From: Flaccisagitta enflata | Lineage: Eukaryota; Chaetognatha; Sagittoidea; Aphragmophora | Assembly: GCA_965153355.1 (NCBI GenBank) | Contig: OZ231126.1 | Location: 24,924,001-24,988,000, forward strand | DNA length: 64,000 nt | Direction: 5' to 3' | The notes under the pieces: generated by a model | The model's database searches: none | The model's input: only the letters and a program-made list of their open reading frames with translations | Told to the model about the DNA's origin: nothing | Shown here: positions 11,319 through 21,408 of the stretch, piece after piece | Numbering within the stretch: the first letter of the stretch is position 1 | How the letters are laid out: the number at the start of each line of letters is the position of its first letter | Made by a program: the position numbers and the translations under genes

Positions 11319-11433
11319 AAACAAAAACAAAAACAAAAACAAAAACAAAAACAAAAACAAAAGCAACAACAATAACAATAACACTAACAATAACAACAAC
11401 AGAAACAAAAACAAAAACAAAAACAACATATAC
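10981..11433 (-). other. intron of the lectin-like gene, AAC-rich
   Basis: Donor GT at 11433-11432 (GACGAG|GTATAT) and acceptor AG at 10982-10981. About 330 of its 453 bp are AAC and AAAAAC repeats (11092-11200, 11227-11320, 11317-11365, 11405-11425). On the transcribed strand these read as GTT/GTTTTT. The long Leu, Val and Asn frames over this interval are repeat read-through. Confidence 0.7.
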
Positions 11434-11732
11434 CTCGTCATTTGTGCCAATGAATTGCCATTTCGTGGCCCCACACCAGAAGCCAGCTTTGCCGCAGTGC
11501 TCGTCATGGCGAGGGCGGAAAGAGACGCGCCCGGGCACAATGCCGGATTTGAACTCATACCAGACCAAATGAGGAAATGGGACAACATCGCCCCCTTCGC
11601 CTTTGGCATCTTTGCCAGTGTGCAAGTAACTAAGGTTCTGATCAAATGCCCATTGTGGTTTCTGGGCCTCTGAACGGATGGATGACGCACCGGCAGTCCC
11701 ACCAACAAAACGTACTTGTTTTAACACCGTAT
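11434..11732 (-). CDS. internal exon, galactose-binding-like domain protein
   Basis: 299 nt: two bases of a split codon, then 99 codons, ending in phase 0 at the donor. The acceptor is CTCTTCCAG (AG at 11734-11733), whose pyrimidine tract is a pure CT microsatellite. Recognisable pieces are QVRFVGGTA, QWAFDQNLSYLHTG, LVWYEF, PGRVSFRPR, CGKAGFWC and TKWQFIGTND. The order (variable loop with the ligand face, hydrophobic WYEF strand, PGRVSFRPR strand) fits a jelly-roll sugar or lipid-binding domain. Upstream exons must exist because the exon starts in phase 1; I could not find one in the repeat-rich sequence to 12480. Confidence 0.7.
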
Positions 11733-11733
11733 C

Positions 11734-11734
<1 letters not shown>

Positions 11735-11772
<38 letters not shown>

Positions 11773-11819
11773 AGAAAGAAAGAAGAAAGAAGAAAGAAAG
11801 AAAGAAAGAAAGCAAGCAA

Positions 11820-11853
<34 letters not shown>

Positions 11854-11881
11854 AAAGAAAGAAGAAAGAAAGAAGAAAAGA

Positions 11882-11931
<50 letters not shown>

Positions 11932-11956
11932 AAGACAGACAGAGACAGACAGAGAC

Positions 11957-12020
<64 letters not shown>
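11735..12020. repeat. GA/GAAA/GCAA/GACA compound microsatellite
   Basis: GA tracts at 11737-11768, 11885-11925 and 11960-12020, separated by GAAA, GCAA (11812-11850) and GACA units. On the minus strand the first tract is CT and serves as the pyrimidine tract of the splice acceptor at 11733. Confidence 0.9.
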
Positions 12021-12023
<3 letters not shown>

Positions 12024-12476
12024 AGAAGAAGCTATTTATTCAGGATATAACATGCGACTGATGAACAGACCTGTACATCTTCCTTTCCTTCCGAGTAGCA
12101 GATATTTTTCCTGAAAATCTTCCGACTAGTCTAGCTATGCTTTCATATGCCTTTTCATATCTAACTATGAATGTTACACAACGCAACTCAACAATATCTG
12201 AAATAAGGGCAAGAGCCTTTGGAGCTCTAACTGGTGTTTATCCGGACCCATCACAACTATCCTTTAAATGTCTGAAAAGATATCCCCCTTCAGATATTAC
12301 CAAAACACTGGTCAAAAGTTATGCAACATTTAGAAAATTGTCACTTATCTCTGTCTATACTTGAGATATGCAGACCACAAGAAAAATCTTGACTCGGACA
12401 ACATTACATTGCAACCCAAAAGAAAAATCGATTGATAGAAAGAAACTTTTCTTCCTGAAACAACCCTCTCAAAAAA

Positions 12477-12480
<4 letters not shown>
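12021..12480. other. unassigned sequence with one 75-codon frame
   Basis: A plus-strand frame at 12137-12364 (ATG to TGA) has mixed composition and no repeat character, but I recognise no family and see no support for translation. No splice pair or RNA gene is evident. Confidence 0.3.
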
Positions 12481-12569
<89 letters not shown>

Positions 12570-12755
12570 CTTTTCATTTTCTTGTTTTTTATTTGGCCTT
12601 CTCTTTTTTCCCTTTGCCCTTTGCATTTCTTTCTTCTTTCCTTCCTTCCTTCCTTCCTTCCTTCCTTCCTTCCTTCCTTCCTTCTTTCCTTCCTTCCTTC
12701 CTTCCTTCCTTCCTTCCTTCCTTCCTTCCTTCCTTCTTTCCTTCCTTCCTGCTTA
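12481..12755. repeat. CT tract followed by CCTT tract
   Basis: Pure CT at 12481-12566, then a short mixed pyrimidine stretch, then CCTT tetranucleotides from about 12633 to 12755 with two CTTT variants. The open frames over it are repeat read-through. Confidence 0.95.
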
Positions 12756-12765
12756 CCTTCCTTCC

Positions 12766-12978
12766 AAACCTTCCGAGTATCACTCAGCTCTTCCGAGTAG
12801 CGGCGCTACTCGCTACTACAAGATATACAGGTCTGCTGATGAATGTACTGAGATACGTGAAGAGGTAAAACAAGAAGATGATAGAGTTGTTGGTCCGTAT
12901 ATTAGTGACAAAAGAGCCGAAACACAAACTTACTTGAAAGTCCTTCGGAATTGGCGCTTACTGTCACCACAAGAGTGA
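12766..12978 (+). other. unassigned open stretch, possible terminal exon
   Basis: From the end of the CCTT tract a frame without an ATG stays open for about 70 codons to TGA at 12976-12978. It includes YYKIYRSADECTEIREEVKQ and the later RAETQTYLKVLRNWRLLSPQ. The composition is charged and non-repetitive, so it could be a last exon with its acceptor at ACTCAG (about 12786) or ATACAG (12830). I recognise no family. It may be chance. Confidence 0.2.
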
Positions 12979-13240
12979 GCAAAATACTAGTAGCAGAATT
13001 TGACATTTTTTCCGTTTCTACGGCTTGTGCAAGTGGCTAAAGCAGGTGAAGAAAAATTGAAGCAACTTGAGTTTGCTCGAAACTTCGGGTAAGAAAAAAG
13101 TCGAAGAAAAAGTATTATCACGAGGTAACGAACAGCTGCACAGCACAGCCCGCATGAACAACGAAAGAAGTTCACCGACAGAGGGAGAAAAAAAGAAAAA
13201 CAAGAGGAAAAAGAAAGAAGGAGATAAACAAGGCTAGATA

Positions 13241-13838
13241 CTACCTTGGAAATAAGTTTAGCATCAAAATGAGTGTCAGTTCATCTATTGCCTAGAATGA
13301 TACAAAAACATGTTCAAATAGTTGTCAATACTTGGTATGGTGTCCCTCCTTGCTAATCACTGCCTGCATTCTTGCCAGCATCGATTTGTACAAGGCTTTG
13401 AGGTAAGATGGCGTGACTTGTCACCACACCATCAATGCTATTCTTTTCTGGCCCTCAATTGAAGTATCGTGTTCCCGTCGCTGCATATTCTTTATCTGCG
13501 ACCAAAAATTTCCTATCAGATTAAGATCTGGCGAATTGCCAGGCCAATCCAGGAGGAGTTTGGTGCTGGGAATTGGCTGTGAAGTCCCCAGGCTCCAAGC
13601 TGCAATAAATTGGAGTAACATGTAAATGAACTGGCCATTTTTTTTGCAAAATCGCATTTGAAGGTTTTTACGTTTTCCGCTGTAACTTTTAAACGGCTTG
13701 AGCCAGTAATCTCCGGTTGGTCTACATTGAAAGATAATTCGATGTAGATCATTTTAGTCATGGATTTTTTATGGTTTCGTTGAGATTGAAGCGACTTATT
13801 CTTGGCTGAACTTGATGCTAAACTTATTTCCTAGGTAG
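13241..13838 (-). mobile_element. Tc1/mariner-like deletion derivative
   Basis: 598 bp with terminal inverted repeats CTACCTTGGAAATAAGTTTA (left) and CTACCTAGGAAATAAGTTTA (right, reverse complement), which continue GCATCAA on both sides. It is flanked by TA at 13239-13240 and 13839-13840, the target duplication of the Tc1/mariner superfamily. It contains only the C-terminal third of a transposase (13325-13657), so it is internally deleted and non-autonomous. Confidence 0.85.
13325..13657 (-). pseudogene. Tc1/mariner transposase C-terminal fragment
   Basis: Read on the minus strand, the frame contains DWPGNSPDLNLIGNFWSQIK, matching the third catalytic block of Tc1-like DDE transposases (usual form SPDLNPIENLW). 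The block ends its frame at TGA (13421-13423) and the same frame continues with SMLARMQAVISKEGHHTKY and a second TGA (13325-13327), the usual Tc1 C-terminus. The catalytic Glu in the usual PIENLW is Gly here, and the in-frame stop and missing N-terminal two thirds confirm it is dead. The sequence upstream of DWPGN is not clearly homologous and may be rearranged. Confidence 0.8.
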
Positions 13839-14839
13839 TACACAGGTCAAGACCAGGGGGGGGCCGGCAACCCCCCCCCCCCAACATGCCGTAAGAATCA
13901 ATTTTTTTCTTGTTTCAAACAAATTCATTTCCAACGAAGAAGAATCTGCTGCCAAATCAATTCTTACGGCCTATGAAGATAGCTAAAATTAATTTTAGTA
14001 ATATCAAAAATCAAGAAAACCAGATTGCAATGGCAATCATCACAGAAGAGGTTGAGGAAACATTTTATTGTTCTTAACAAAACGTAGCAAAGGATAACTC
14101 ATTAATGTTTCACTTCATCCTCAACTGCACTGTAACACGCAAAAATATGGTTATATTAGTAATCAAAGATTACAAATTAATCGGAGAATTTGTTTATAGT
14201 GACTTTTTCTGACCATAAAAAGTTCAAAAATCAAAACTAAGAGGTAGATTTCGTTCAATAGAAAATAGTCGTACCCTAATACAGCACTTTGGACATTATC
14301 AGCCTCCTTCCTCCTCTGGGTCAAGATGGTGCGCCTGCGCCTGGTGTTATTAATTCTTAGGCCTATTTCTAGCTCAATGACCCTAGCTCTATCCTTGGCT
14401 CTATTAGGCCTGTGCCAATCTCTATCAGTCCTAACCAATGCTGAATATGATTATGAACGAAATGACAAGGATTATGAATGATGAACGAGATCAGTTCTCA
14501 AGTGATTTCAGACATTTGCGGTTTTTCACTCAGACAGACGGATGGACGGACGGACAGATACACCAATCGACCAATCTATCAACCAACCGAAATGTCTCTG
14601 CAGAGCCTCTGATAGGGGTGCTACGCACTAAAAAGAGAAGAAAGAAAAAAGAAACAAGCCCGACCGGGCAACGATGCGTCCGGGCTGTGTCTCAGCGTGT
14701 ATTGATCATGTGACATGTGTATGGAGAGACAGATGGACGATCCAACGGGTGAAAAGACTCTCAAAACATGTTGGTTGATCATTTGTTTCAGTGTAGGATC
14801 TCACCGTGGCCAAAAACAGCCGAGAAACGCGTTTTTTGC
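13839..14839. other. gene-free stretch
   Basis: A run of eight G followed by CCGGCAA and about 14 C (13857-13882) can form a G/C hairpin. GGACGGACGGACAG at about 14540 is a fragment of an element tract. The rest is unassigned; no splice or RNA gene signals were noted. Confidence 0.4.
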
Positions 14840-14969
14840 ACAGGCGTGACGGACGGACCGACCGACGGACCGACGGACCGACGGACGGACCGACCGACCG
14901 ACGGACGGACGGACCGACCGTCGGACGGACAGACCCTCTTATAGAGATGCGTTCGTGACGGACGCATCT
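14840..14969 (-). mobile_element. ATGCGT-family S-end half
   Basis: A GGAC/CGAC tract (14850-14936) followed by CCCTCTTATAG and AGATGCGT...ACGCATCT, an 8-bp stem around TCGTGACGG, ending before AAAAA (14970-14974). The E-end is not found; the GCGTGACGG at 14842 may be its start. Confidence 0.75.
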
Positions 14970-16591
14970 AAAAAGAAAAGGGAGAAAACCAGTCGCCCAA
15001 GGGCAATATGTGGTCAGCGATATCCTTTGCCCTGCTTTGTTTGTAGGTGATTGTAGGTGATGGATAGCAGGGCAGCGGCCCCGAAGGGGATGATGTCCTG
15101 TAGAGGGGGACTTTTGCCCAATTGAGTTTTTGAGGCTGGGATTTGAGCCTCGAGGCTGGGATTTGAGCCTCGAGGCTGGGATTTGAGCCTCGAGGCTGGG
15201 ATTTGAGCCTCGAGGCTGAAATTTGAGCCTCAAGGCTGAGATCTGAGCCTCGAGGCTAGGATTTGAGCCTTAAGGCTGGGATCTGAGCCTCGAGGCTGGG
15301 ATTTGAGCCTGAAGGCTGGGAATTGAGCTTGAAGGCTGAGATTTTAGCCCGATGGCTGGGATTTGAGCCTCAAGGTTGGGATTTGAGCCTCAAGGCTGGG
15401 GTTTGAGCCTTGAGGCTGAGATTTGAGCCTCGAGGCTGGGATTTGAGCCTTGAGCTGGGGATTTGAGCCTTTTGGCTGGGATTTGAGCCTCAAGGCTAAG
15501 ATTTGAGCCTTGATCCTGGGATTCCGGTCTTGAGGTCAGGATTTTAGCTTGAAGCTTGGATTTGAGCCTCGAGGCTTAGGGGGGGGGAGGGAAGCACGCA
15601 CGTACAACGAAAGTCCCCCTTTTTGGGCAGCGGCCCCAAAGGGCCGATGTCCTGTAGGACAAAGGGGGAATTTTGAGATGTCCGTCCTTCCGTCCTTCCG
15701 TCCGTCCGTCCGTCCGTCCGTCCGTCCCCCCCTTGGTCATTGGGGGCCTCAATTTTGCTCTCTCAGGCCTGATTTTGGCCCTCTGAGCCATCAGAATAGG
15801 CTGAATAGCCCTCTCAGACCTCAATTTAGCCCTTGAAACCTTAAATCAGCTCTCCAGACCTGATACCTGCCTTCCAGACCTCAAATTAGCCCTCCATACC
15901 CCAAATCAACCCTCCAGGCCTCACATCAGCTCTTTACACACTGTCCCCGTTAGCCCTATAAAGTCAGGCATCAATGTCCCCTCATCAGAGCATGTTTCCA
16001 GTGTTTTATGATGTGTTGGGACTTGAAATAGCTTGCTGGCAAATTTTTTCTCACGCGGAGATTTTTTTAATCAGGAAAAAAGTCAGTATTTGACTTTTTG
16101 ACATATTCAAGAAAAACAGGGCTTTTATTTTCTAATGAGGAAGTTGGGGAACTCGTAGGGCTGATTGCACCCTCGGACAAAATCGATAGGGTAAGTAAAT
16201 TTGATAATTCTCTTTCATTTGGCGCCAAGCGGAATGCTCTACAGCAAATACTTTTCGCGTTATGAATTTTTGAATGTTTATTTACGAAAAATTAAAATTG
16301 AATTTTTTCCCGATTTTTCATGATTTAGAAACGGATCAATAAAAGAGTGTATTTGAGTTTGTTTGAGCACGCAAATACGTGAAAACATGTTTACGAGCAT
16401 AGCTGCTCATCTCTGAGGGTGTTTTGGAGCATTTTAGCTCATTTAGCTCATTTAGCTCAGTTTTTTTTCTTGATATTAAATGCAACAAATGAATAAATAT
16501 TTTGAAACACATTTGAGCAGGCAGCTACAAGAGAGCATGTCAGCAAGCAGACCAGCATTTTAGCTCATTTAGCTCATTTAGCTTACTTTTT

Positions 16592-16694
16592 AGTTGCGGA
16601 TACGCAACTCTAAAAGAGCCTTTGTCTGTCCGTCCATTGGTCCGTTGATTCTTCCCTCTGTTGGTCCGTGAGCACGAGTTGAAAAATGTGCTTT
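16592..16694 (+). mobile_element. D element lacking its E-end, inside C1 arm
   Basis: After TTTTT (16587-16591): AGTTGCGGATACGCAACT, CTCTAAAAGAGCC, a GTCC/TTGG tract, GAGCACGAGTTGAAAAATG. It stops before the GCCCCTGCCC block. The C1 right arm (about 18760-18800, reversed) has TTTAGTTTTTTTCTAACTTT at this point, so the insertion postdates the palindrome. Confidence 0.7.
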
Positions 16695-17031
16695 CCTAAC
16701 TTTTAATAGGATGAATAAATGTTTTAATTGAGCATGCAAATACAAGAAAGCATTTCAGTGAGCATAGCTGGATATCTGGTTGAGTGATTTTGAGTATTTT
16801 TACTTATCTAGCTGATTTGGCTCAGTTCTATTTTTCTTTGATTTTCAGTGCAATCAATACATAAAATTGCTCTTAATTTGATCTAACAAATTCAAAAAAT
16901 GCAGGGACTGAAAATAAAAGCTTGGTGAGAAGTGACCAATGCTTACAATTTTTTTCCTCACGGCAACAGCGACTTCTTGTATCATAAATCTGACCTTTCA
17001 GGCCCAAAATGAACTTTTTGGATCCCTTTTT

Positions 17032-17632
17032 GAGCGGCGGCCTCAAAGGAGATAAAGTCTTGTGGAACACAGGGCAACTTTTGTTTGTCTGTTTATTTGT
17101 TTATTTATCCATCCCTTTGTCCCCCAGGCCTCCTCAGGCCTGGAATCTGCCCTCTCACGCCTGAAATATGCCAGTTCATGCCCAAAATCTGCCCTCTCAG
17201 GCCTTGAATCTGCCCTCTCAGGCCTAGATTCTGCCCTCCCAGGCCTTGAATCTGCCTTCCCAGGCCTAGAGGCCCTCTAGAGGCTAGAGGCCCAAATCCT
17301 AGTCTCAAGGCACAAATCCTAGTCTCGAGGCCCAAATCCTAACCTGGTGGCCTAAACCCTAGCATCGAGGCTCAAATCCTAAGCTTGAGACTCAAATCCC
17401 AGCCTCGAGGCTCAAATCCCAGCCATGAGGCTCAAATACCAGTCTCAAGGCTCAAATCCTAGCCACGAGGCTCATATCCCAGTCTCCAGGCCCTAATTCC
17501 AGCCTTGAAGTTCAAATAAAAACAGCATAGGTCACCGACCCCTTTGGGGCTGCTGCCCCTCTAACCACCACACCCACATACACTCATAGGGGCAATGGGT
17601 ACTGCCGTCCATCTGACGCTTTTGCGACTATT
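17032..17632 (+). mobile_element. chimeric element, A-type S-end and B-type E-end
   Basis: The S-end (17032-17105) is A-type: GAGATAAAGTCTTGTGGAAC, ACAGGGCAAC, then TTTGTCTG. It is followed by A units (CCCTCTCAGGCCTTGAATCT, to 17285) and then B units (GAGGCTCAAATCCCAGCCTC, 17285-17525). It ends in a B-type end: AGCATAGGTCACCGACCCC, TTTGGGGCTGCTGCCC, GGGTACTGCCGTCCATCTGA and CGCTTTTGCGAC. The two ends therefore belong to different families. Confidence 0.7.
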
Positions 17633-17639
17633 TTTATTA

Positions 17640-18130
17640 GTCTGTCAGTCTACTTGTCAGTCTTATTGTTAGTCTGTCAGTCTGTCCATCCCCCCCCCTT
17701 GGTCAAGACTCTTAGGCCTCAAATCAGGCCTCTGTTGTCAAATCAAGCCTCTTATGCCTCAAATCAGGCCCCTCAGACCTCCAATCAGGCCTTTCAGGCC
17801 TCTAATTAGGCCTCTCAGGCCTCTAACCGGCTAAGCTATTTCAGGCTTCAAAGCAGTTCTTTATAGCCTTTCAGGCCTCTATTCAGTCCTCTTAGGCCTC
17901 AAATAGACCTTTCAAGCTTCAAATCAGCTCTCTCAAGCATGAAACTGGCCCCCTTAAGCCTCACATCAGCCTTCACAGACCTTGAATCAGCCTCCTTAGG
18001 CATCAAATCCACCCCTTCAGGCCTCAATTAAACCCTCACAGGCTTCAAATCAGCCTACAAACAAGCTCTACAAACAGCCTTAATCCTTCAGGCTTTTTAG
18101 GCCCTCAATCAGCCATCTGCAGCATTTCTA
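17640..18130. repeat. C-type internal array at the centre of C1
   Basis: A GTCAGTCTGTC tract and a C run (17690-17700) lead to many CTCTCAGGCCTCAAATCAGG type units, about 22 bp each and quite diverged, ending near 18130. Confidence 0.65.
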
Positions 18131-18176
18131 ATTAGGGATCCTAGAAGCTTGAAAACATTTCAAGTGGGAGACTAGG

Positions 18177-18300
18177 CCGCAATTACAATGCTATTTCAGA
18201 AATAATTAGAGAAAATTGAAGATCTTCAATTTTTTGGGCCGCAATTACAATGCTATTTGAGGAATAATTAGAAAAAATTGAAGATCTTCAATTTTTTTCA
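18177..18300. repeat. two-copy 61-bp repeat with perfect 16-bp palindrome
   Basis: GCCGCAATTACAATGCTATT occurs at about 18177 and 18238. Each copy ends in ATTGAAGATCTTCAAT, a perfect palindrome. Confidence 0.75.
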
Positions 18301-19716
18301 ATTTTGATATTGAATGTATTCACCCTTTTGCCTCCCATTTCTAAACAATTTTAGCTACAAATGCTTAATTGCACTTATCTTGTAATTTTTTTGATGAAGA
18401 TTAATTTTTTTTTAAAGTTTACTAGCTATTCTTTAAGCTGACCCTAAGCATTGTTTTAGAACTACAACCACCCATTCATTCTCAAATGCTAATATGTCAT
18501 ACCAGTAATGGCGGCTGTCGCCGTGACGAAAAAAGTTGTAAGCATTGGTTACTTTTCACCAAGCTTTTATTTTCAGTCCCTGTATTTTTAGATATGTTAG
18601 ATCAAATTAAGAGCAATTTTATGTGTTGATTGCACTGAAAATCAATGAAAAATAGAACTGAGCCAAATGAGCTAGATGAGCAAAAATACTCAACATCACT
18701 CAACCAGATATCCAGCTATGCTCACTGAAATGCTTTCTGGCATTTGCATGCTTAATTAAAAGTTAGAAAAAAAACTAAATGAGCTAAATGCTAAAATGTT
18801 GGTCTACTCACTAAACTTTCTTGTTGCTGCTTGCTTAAATGTGTTTCAAAATATTTATTCATTTGTTGCAAAAAACTGAGCTAATTGAGCTAAATGAGCT
18901 AAAATGCTCCAAAACACCCTCATAGATGAGCAGCTATGCTTGTAATTATGTTTTCATGTATTTGCATGCTCAAAAAAACTCAAATACACTCCTTCATTGA
19001 TTCTATTCAAAATCATGAAAAATCAAAAAATTAAATTTGAATTTTTCGTAAATAAATCTTTTAAAATTTATAACGCAAAAAATATTTGCTGTAGAGCATT
19101 CTGCTTGGCGCCAAATAAAAGAGAATTATCAAATTTACTTACCCTATCAATTTCATCCGAGAGTGCAATCAGCCCTATGAGTTCCCCAACTTCCTCAACA
19201 GAAAATAAAAGCCCTGTTTCTCTTGAATATGTCAAAAAGTCGAAGACTGACTTTTTTCCTGATTAAAAAAATCTCCGCGTGAGAAAAAATTTGCCAGCAT
19301 GCTATTTCAAGTCCCAACACATCATAAAACACTAAAAACATGGCCTGATGAGGGGACATTGATGCCTGACTTTATAGGGCTAACGGGGACAGTGTGTTTA
19401 GGCTTCAAATTTGTCCTCTGGGCCTCGAGCCTGCCCCTCAAACCTCAAATCTACTCTTTTGAACCTTATTCTGCCCTCTAGGCTTCAAAACCGCCTTCAA
19501 TGACCTCTATCCATCTTCTCAGACCAAATATACCTCAGGACGTCTCGAAATTCCCCCCTGTGTCCTACAGGACATCGGCCCTTTGGGGCCGCTGCCCTGC
19601 TCTCTCTCCACTACTTCACTTGATCACTCCAAGCAGAGCATCGGGTACCGCTGACCATGTGCGATCCTTGGATGACTAGTTTCTACAGGACATCGTCCCC
19701 TTCGGGGCCGCTGCCC

Positions 19717-19988
19717 AAAAAGGGGGAAAAAGAAATTTGGATCAACCAAGATATCAATCTAATGTATTTCTAGTACCATGACTGCCCCAGACATTGAAGT
19801 CTTAAGTTTAGCTCGACAATCTGCAACACTCTGGACGTGCTGTGAAAAGGTTACACTAATGCATTTTTGGGGGGGCCTTGTTCATTCAAGTGCCATGGGC
19901 CTCGCAAATGGTTGATCCGATATCACCGGGATAGCGAAATATCGATTTCCATCTGTAATTTTCTTTCCCCTCAATAATTGTGTTTTTT
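19717..19988. other. unassigned sequence
   Basis: No feature is recognised between the A3 end and the next element. Confidence 0.4.
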
Positions 19989-20284
19989 AGATGCGTCCTC
20001 GAATCTCTATGATAGGCAGTGTCCATTGGTTGGTTGGTAAGTCGGTTGATTGGTTGGTCGGTCGGGTTTAGCCATTCTTCAAAAACAATAAAATCATGCA
20101 TTTTTTCAACAGAAAAGTGGGCCTAATCTCGTAAAATTAGCATACAGTTGATAATCAATTCATTAAATCATATATTCATTCATAAAAAACATTCATTCAT
20201 AAAAAAATTCATTCATAGAAAAACATTCACTTACAAAAAACATTCATTCAAAGAGAACGCATCGCTGGCCTACTCGGCCTTGTT
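19989..20284 (+). mobile_element. ATGCGT-family element, complete
   Basis: After a T6 run: AGATGCGTCCTCGAATCTCT, ATGATAGGCAGTGTCC, a TTGG/TCGG tract. The interior contains ATTCATTCATAAAAAAC repeats (20160-20250). It ends with inverted core AACGCATCGCT, hairpin GGCCTACTCGGCC and TTGTT. 296 bp. Same plan as the D family with a different core at both ends. Confidence 0.75.
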
Positions 20285-21320
20285 TCTCAATCGTAACGCA
20301 CCTAAATCATCGGATTTTGTAGCTGCAGCCTTTTTCACATCCGTATAAAAATATTGACTGAAAGTCGCATCGTACCGGCATTTATAAGTTAAGCACAGTT
20401 TTGATAAGAAATACAAATTCCCTCGCTTGTAAGTTCCTTCATTCTTCAAAAGCCGATCCTTCTCGAACACATTTTGACAGTATCAATTAGCCAAACAATA
20501 CAACGGGGGCGTGAACCGCCAACTCTGAAATGCGGGAAAGTCAAGTTTCGAATCGATTGTCACGCGACAATTCGGGTTTTAAGAATTTAGTTATTGACCA
20601 TCATTGATTGATAACGTTGAGGAAGGTAAAATCTTTATTTTGCTTTTCTTTCTTTCTTAAATTCTTTTTTTCAGTAAATGATAAAACATAAAAATGTATG
20701 TGTGACATGTCAGGATTTCAGAAAAAGAAATACCATCGACGGTTACAGTGATCAGTGATCATATCTAGTACCCTCAATCCAATAAAACACAAATTTTTTA
20801 TTTTAAAAAGATTTCTTCCCGATATCTTGTCATTGAATCACGAGACATGTTGATACAATTTTGCGTCAGCAGAGCTCACCTTGATAAAATGATGCCACAC
20901 AAAAAAGAGTTAACCTCAACGATTTTATAATTCATATGATAGCATACCTAGAAGACAACTCCTTCAGAGGTCGTGTTCGATTCTTCAATTATCATATCCT
21001 GAAGTCGACTCTTTAATAGAAATTTTCACGGGTATTTCTCTTTCACGAAATCAGGACGCGTCGACCTCAATGTAGAATATCCATATTTGGCCTAGTTTGT
21101 GGTATCGGATGAAGACAAGATATAACTTTGTCTGTATTTGCTCAAAAGACACTTCAAATACATGGCATGATAATATCGTATACATATGTTGAGATTTAAT
21201 GTGGTGACAACGATTTGAAACTTTATAAAAGTCTAGGTCATTAGTCACGGAGTCTGATTATCACGAGCCTTACAAGGAATTCACGAATATTGTTTCATAA
21301 CATTCAAGTTTTTCCCTTAG
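20285..21320. other. gene-free stretch
   Basis: Unique-looking AT-rich sequence. No convincing exon, RNA gene or mobile element was recognised apart from the candidate acceptor at its right edge. Confidence 0.4.
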
Positions 21321-21400
21321 ACACTGTAACGCCGTTTTTCGTAGCTGGCATGATTTACGGTTTGACGCTTTTGTTTTCAGTCAAAGTCCCGCTTCCCAGT
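21321..21400 (+). other. candidate small internal exon, membrane segment
   Basis: 80 nt bounded by TTTTTCCCTTAG and by a donor GTAAGA at 21401. The open frame reads TPFFVAGMIYGLTLLFSV, a hydrophobic segment. PFFVAG followed by a single membrane helix is reminiscent of small mitochondrial ATP-synthase membrane subunits (the fungal subunit i/j pattern), but this is a weak resemblance. No neighbouring exons were found and an element starts 8 bp after the donor. Confidence 0.22.
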
Positions 21401-21408
21401 GTAAGAAC

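Larger units (their letters stand above)
15625..19681 (+). mobile_element. 4-kb palindromic family C element (C1)
   Basis: The S-end GGGCAGCGGCCCCAAAGGGC after TTTTT leads to GATGTCCTGTAGGAC, a GTCC/TTCC tract and CCTCAAATTAGCCCTC type units. The right end mirrors this (19540-19600) and adds the E tail GCATCGGGTACCGCTGACCA and GATCCTTGGATGAC. Arms pair over more than 1 kb: 15945-16070 with 19265-19405, 16200-16480 with 18880-19150, 16720-16980 with 18505-18740. The centre (17030-18140) is filled by a chimeric A/B element and further arrays. Repeated TTTAGCTCA motifs lie in both arms. No coding region is seen. Confidence 0.8.
14987..19716 (-). mobile_element. family A element (A3) interrupted by C1
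   Basis: The E-end (14987-15110) has CCAGTCGCCCAAGGGCAATA, TGGTCAGCGATATCC and GCAGGGCAGCGGCCCC. The interior 15121-15575 is an array of GAGGCTGGGATTTGAGCCTC, a 20-bp unit with a 6-bp stem (GAGGCT/AGCCTC), about 22 copies. The S-end starts ACGAAAGTCCCCC at 15607, is cut by C1 (15625-19681), and resumes TCTACAGGACATCGTCCCC to GGGGCCGCTGCCC (19716) before AAAAA. So C1 landed inside the S-end terminal repeat of an existing A3. Confidence 0.8.

Noticed and set aside
12368-12868. 166-residue frame across CT and CCTT tracts
   Set aside because: Ser-Leu and Phe-Leu-Pro-Ser repeats from the microsatellites; the ends have no recognisable domain.
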